Source: an uncultured Treponema sp.
GTDB taxonomy: Bacteria > Spirochaetota > Spirochaetia > Treponematales > Treponemataceae
Length of the DNA: 9,364 bases
Assembly: GCA_946538875.1 (NCBI GenBank)
Contig: CAMNHD010000041.1
Location: forward strand, 1-9,364
Direction: 5' to 3'
Below, piece after piece: positions 7,007 to 9,364 of this stretch (position 1 is its first letter; every line of letters begins with the position of its first letter). The translations under genes were made by a program, and so were the position numbers. The notes beneath the pieces are model-generated. The model saw only the letters and a program-made list of their open reading frames with translations, did not search any database and had not been told where the DNA came from.

Positions 7007-7471
7007 ATGATTTCTAATTTCGAGCTAGGCACACTGATTGAGCGCGGGGGAGTCTACACAGATGTAGAGGGTACCACACCGCAGGAAATCTACCAGTCCC
7101 TGACTTCACTCGTACAGATGCCGGAGGGCTGCACCAGGCAGGTCATGTTCCAGGAACTTTCAGACCGTGAAAAAATCCTGAGCACAGCCGTAGGACACGG
7201 AATTGCCATTCCCCATCCCAGAAAGCCTCTTCTCACAAGGGAAGACGAGCAGCGCATCATAGTATGTTTTCCCAAGACACCGGTCAGCATGAGTTCCCCC
7301 GACTCGCAGAAAGTTTTCGTGATGTTTGTCCTTTTGAGTCAGTCAAACCATTTTCATCTTCAGGTTCTTTCCGCTCTGGCAAGGATTCTTGGGGACGATG
7401 ATTTCAGGCTCTTTCTGGCGTCAAAACCAAGCTGTGCGGAACTTACGGCAAGAATTTCCACCCACAGATGA
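7007..7471 (+). CDS. PTS EIIA domain protein, PtsN/fructose type
   Basis: A complete single-domain EIIA of 154 residues, the usual PtsN length. The phosphorylation motif is clear: GHGIAIPHPRK, with the expected phospho-His at 70. A second conserved His lies in HLQVLSALARIL (His117 onward), matching the HLxxL helix beside the active site in this family. The upstream QELSDREKILSTAVG (49-63) is the typical family lead-in. Such proteins accept phosphate from HPr or NPr. They either pass it to a sugar permease or, as PtsN, act as a regulator of metabolism and potassium transport. No EIIB or EIIC gene is adjacent, which favours the regulatory role, but I cannot tell PtsN from a stand-alone fructose EIIA. 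It follows the unknown protein by 58 bp on the same strand with no strong terminator between, so the two are probably co-transcribed. Confidence 0.9.
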   Translation: MISNFELGTLIERGGVYTDVEGTTPQEIYQSLTSLVQMPEGCTRQVMFQELSDREKILSTAVGHGIAIPHPRKPLLTREDEQRIIVCFPKTPVSMSSPDSQKVFVMFVLLSQSNHFHLQVLSALARILGDDDFRLFLASKPSCAELTARISTHR

Positions 7472-7517
7472 GGAAATGGCTCTAAAAAATCCATTTGCTT
7501 TTATAGGCATCTGGGTG
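7459..7517 (+). terminator. Possible nested stem-loop over the end of the EIIA gene
   Basis: The outer arms CACCCA-CA-GATG (7459-7470) and CATCTGGGTG (7508-7517) can pair over 10 bp with a two-base bulge. Inside them AAATGG (7474-7479) pairs with CCATTT (7491-7496), followed by GCTTTT. The structure spans the EIIA stop codon and abuts the next gene's candidate -10. The inner stem is weak and its T-run short, so I treat it as a candidate terminator or mRNA 3' structure. Confidence 0.3.
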
Positions 7518-7523
7518 TAAAAT
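7495..7523 (+). promoter_or_regulatory. Candidate transketolase promoter
   Basis: TTGCTT (7495-7500), a 17-base spacer and TAAAAT (7518-7523; 5 of 6 to consensus) would start transcription near 7530, giving a leader of about 59 bases. This AT-rich 117-bp gap offers other partial matches, such as GATAAT at 7557-7562, so the exact promoter is uncertain. Confidence 0.35.
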
Positions 7524-7552
7524 TATAAAAGTTGATTTATATCAATTTTATA
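7524..7552 (+). promoter_or_regulatory. AT-rich palindrome in the transketolase leader
   Basis: Arms TATAAAA (7524-7530) plus TTGAT (7532-7536) pair with ATCAA (7541-7545) plus TTTTATA (7546-7552), around a TTAT loop and one bulged G (7531). It could be a regulator site next to the promoter or a weak RNA stem in the leader. Its TTGA...TCAA ends recall the repeat at 5371-5386. Base composition alone could explain much of this. Confidence 0.4.
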
Positions 7553-7576
7553 AGAAGATAATAAGACTTCTATTTT

Positions 7577-7582
7577 AAGGAG
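7577..7582 (+). promoter_or_regulatory. Shine-Dalgarno site of transketolase
   Basis: AAGGAG ends six bases before the ATG at 7589, a near-ideal ribosome binding site that fixes the start. It shows that this organism uses ordinary Shine-Dalgarno initiation for a housekeeping gene. Confidence 0.85.
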
Positions 7583-7588
7583 ACAAAA

Positions 7589-9364
7589 ATGGATATTAAA
7601 GGTCTGGAAGCCACCGCGCTTTCTATCCGCAGCCTTTCTATGGACGCAATCCAGAAGGCCAACTCAGGACACCCGGGACTTCCCCTTGGCGCCGCCGAAC
7701 TTGCTGCTATTCTTTACGGCGAGGTAATGAAGCACAATCCAGCCGACTCAAAGTGGGTTGACCGCGACCGTTTTGTGCTTTCTGCTGGACACGGCTCCAT
7801 GCTGCTGTATTCTATCCTGCACATTGCGGGTTACAAAGTCAGCATGGACGACATCAAGAGCTTCCGCCAGGTAGGTTCAAAATGTCCTGGTCATCCTGAA
7901 TTCGGTGTGACTGACGGTGTTGAAAGCACATCCGGCCCTCTTGGACAGGGAATTGCCGTTGCTGTGGGTATGGCTGTTGCTGAGTCAATGCTTGCCGCAA
8001 GGTTCAACACAAGCCGCCACACTATTGTTGACCACTACACTTACACTCTGGTCGGCGAAGGCTGTCTTGAGGAAGGAGTTTCTTCCGAGGCTTCATCGCT
8101 TGCGGGCAACCTCAAGCTTGGCAAACTGATTGCCTTCTACGACGAGAACAAGATTTCAATCGACGGTTCCACCGACATCACGTTTACCGACGATATCCAG
8201 AAGCGCTACGAGTCATACGGCTGGCAGGTTCTCCGCGGTTCAATGTACAACCTCAAGGAAATTGCCGACCTTGTGCAGATGGCCAAGAACGAAAAGTCAA
8301 AGCCTTCTCTGATTATACTTAAGTCTGTCATTGGTAAGGGTGCCCCGAAGCAGGGTACCGCCGATGTCCACGGCGCTCCTCTTGGCGAAGAGGGAATTGT
8401 ACAGGCAAAGAAGACACTGGGTCTTCCTGTTGACCAGACTTTCTATGTTGCGCCTGAAGCATACGACTACTTTGCAAAGAAGCGTGTGGAGTTCGCAAAG
8501 GCACAGGCTGACTGGCAGAAGGAATTCGACGCCTGGAAGGAAGAGAACCCTGAACTTGCAAGGCTTTGGGACGCTTACTGGTCAGGAAAACAGACCGGCG
8601 ATGCTCCTGCCCCTGAGTACAAGGTGGGCGACAGCCTTGCGACACGCAGCGCTTCGGAAAAGAGCCTTAACTGCATGGCTGACCGCTACCAGTGGCTTGT
8701 CGGCGGTTCTGCCGACCTGCAGGGTCCGAACAAGACAAAAGTAAAGAACGACGACGGCACTTACAATGCTTCCAACCGCAAGGGCCGCACTATTGAATAC
8801 GGTATCCGCGAATTCGCCATGAGCCAGGTGGTGAGCGGAATCAACCTGCACGGCGGTCTCAGAGGCTTCTGTGCCACATTCCTCGTGTTCAGCGACTATC
8901 TGCGCCCATCCCTGCGTGTTGCCGCACTCAGCAAGCTGCCGAACATATACGTCTTTACCCACGATTCAATCTACGTCGGCGAGGACGGCCCGACACACCA
9001 GCCTATCGAAACTCTTGCCGCCATCCGTTCAATTCCGAACGTGCAGATGCTGCGCCCTGGTGATGCGGAGGAGACCCAGGTTGCATGGGAGATGGCCCTT
9101 GAAAGCAAGGACCACCCTGTCTGCATGGCATTCACCAGACAGAACCTTACTGTTTACGAAAAGGCGGACAAAAACTGGAAGCAGACTGCACGCCGCGGAG
9201 CATACGTTGTTCAGGAAGGCGGTGCAAATCCTGACATTACTGTTCTGGCCACAGGAAGCGAAGTGAACATGGCACTTGATGCCGCAAAGCTCACCAGTGG
9301 AAAATCCATCCGTGTGGTCTCCGTGCTGGACAAGACACTGTTCGAGGCTCAGGACGAGGCATTC
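7589..9364 (+). CDS. tkt: Transketolase, 3' end beyond the window
   Basis: 592 codons are present and the frame is still open at the window edge; about 70 C-terminal residues are missing compared with typical ~660-residue enzymes. It moves two-carbon ketol units between sugar phosphates in the non-oxidative pentose phosphate pathway, using thiamine diphosphate in the cytoplasm. Family residues visible are SGHPG (His28), SAGHGS (His68), GHPE (His102), DENKISIDG (Asn187), ADVHGAPLG (His261), GIREFAM with the expected catalytic Glu408, THDSIYVGEDGPTHQP (His470) and AFTRQN (Arg517). All three regions can be followed: the cofactor-binding domain (about 1-320), the pyrimidine domain (about 345-520) and the start of the C-terminal domain. 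One oddity is that the usual GDG of the Mg-ThDP motif reads GEG here (156-158, codon GAA). The gene has a strong Shine-Dalgarno and a 117-bp gap from the EIIA gene, so it is probably transcribed separately. Confidence 0.96.
   Translation, partial: MDIKGLEATALSIRSLSMDAIQKANSGHPGLPLGAAELAAILYGEVMKHNPADSKWVDRDRFVLSAGHGSMLLYSILHIAGYKVSMDDIKSFRQVGSKCPGHPEFGVTDGVESTSGPLGQGIAVAVGMAVAESMLAARFNTSRHTIVDHYTYTLVGEGCLEEGVSSEASSLAGNLKLGKLIAFYDENKISIDGSTDITFTDDIQKRYESYGWQVLRGSMYNLKEIADLVQMAKNEKSKPSLIILKSVIGKGAPKQGTADVHGAPLGEEGIVQAKKTLGLPVDQTFYVAPEAYDYFAKKRVEFAKAQADWQKEFDAWKEENPELARLWDAYWSGKQTGDAPAPEYKVGDSLATRSASEKSLNCMADRYQWLVGGSADLQGPNKTKVKNDDGTYNASNRKGRTIEYGIREFAMSQVVSGINLHGGLRGFCATFLVFSDYLRPSLRVAALSKLPNIYVFTHDSIYVGEDGPTHQPIETLAAIRSIPNVQMLRPGDAEETQVAWEMALESKDHPVCMAFTRQNLTVYEKADKNWKQTARRGAYVVQEGGANPDITVLATGSEVNMALDAAKLTSGKSIRVVSVLDKTLFEAQDEAF

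Noticed and set aside
8054..8062. GEG motif as a sign of a transketolase pseudogene
   Set aside because: The frame is open throughout the window and the other catalytic and cofactor residues are intact, so a variant metal site is more likely than decay.
7917..9266. Several open frames on both strands inside transketolase
   Set aside because: All overlap the transketolase frame, which is continuous and carries the family residues; the others have shadow-like Ser/Arg/Thr-rich composition.

Overview
The window looks like a chromosomal segment of a treponeme-type spirochaete with mid-range G+C. This is inferred from protein style, not from a marker gene. The clues are a large membrane-anchored OmpA-family protein with calcium-loop, barrel-like and FlgD/Ig-like modules of a kind seen in Treponema, a probable CheX fragment, and a PtsN-like EIIA next to an unrecognised conserved-looking protein. 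I see no rRNA, tRNA, CRISPR array, insertion sequence or phage gene.

Layout: three genes point left and three point right from a divergent intergenic region at 5084-5427. Leftward, in transcription order, are an 802-residue OmpA-domain protein (2675-5083), a GH36 alpha-galactosidase (173-2455) and the first 36 codons of a probable CheX-like chemotaxis protein (1-109, cut by the window edge). Rightward are a 506-residue protein of unknown function (5428-6948), a PTS EIIA of the PtsN/fructose type (7007-7471) and a transketolase (7589 to the window end, missing roughly its last 70 residues).

How the genes relate: the leftward genes each appear to have their own promoter. The unknown protein and EIIA are close enough (58 bp) to be one operon. 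Transketolase probably has its own promoter and an untranslated leader. Alpha-galactosidase feeds galactose and glucose from galactosides into central metabolism, transketolase serves the pentose phosphate pathway, and the EIIA is a phosphorelay sensor. These links are functional only; nothing shows co-regulation.

The most striking signal is at the gene starts. Four of the six genes (CheX-like, alpha-galactosidase, OmpA-like and the 506-residue protein) lack a usable Shine-Dalgarno. Each instead has a -10-like hexamer ending 6 or 7 bases before the ATG, so transcription would begin at or next to the A of the start codon, giving leaderless mRNAs. The EIIA and transketolase genes have good Shine-Dalgarno sites. 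Other points are a GC-rich hairpin-forming intergenic element present twice around the OmpA-like gene, a change of the key Asp to Asn in that OmpA domain, and a GDG-to-GEG change at the expected Mg-ThDP site of transketolase.
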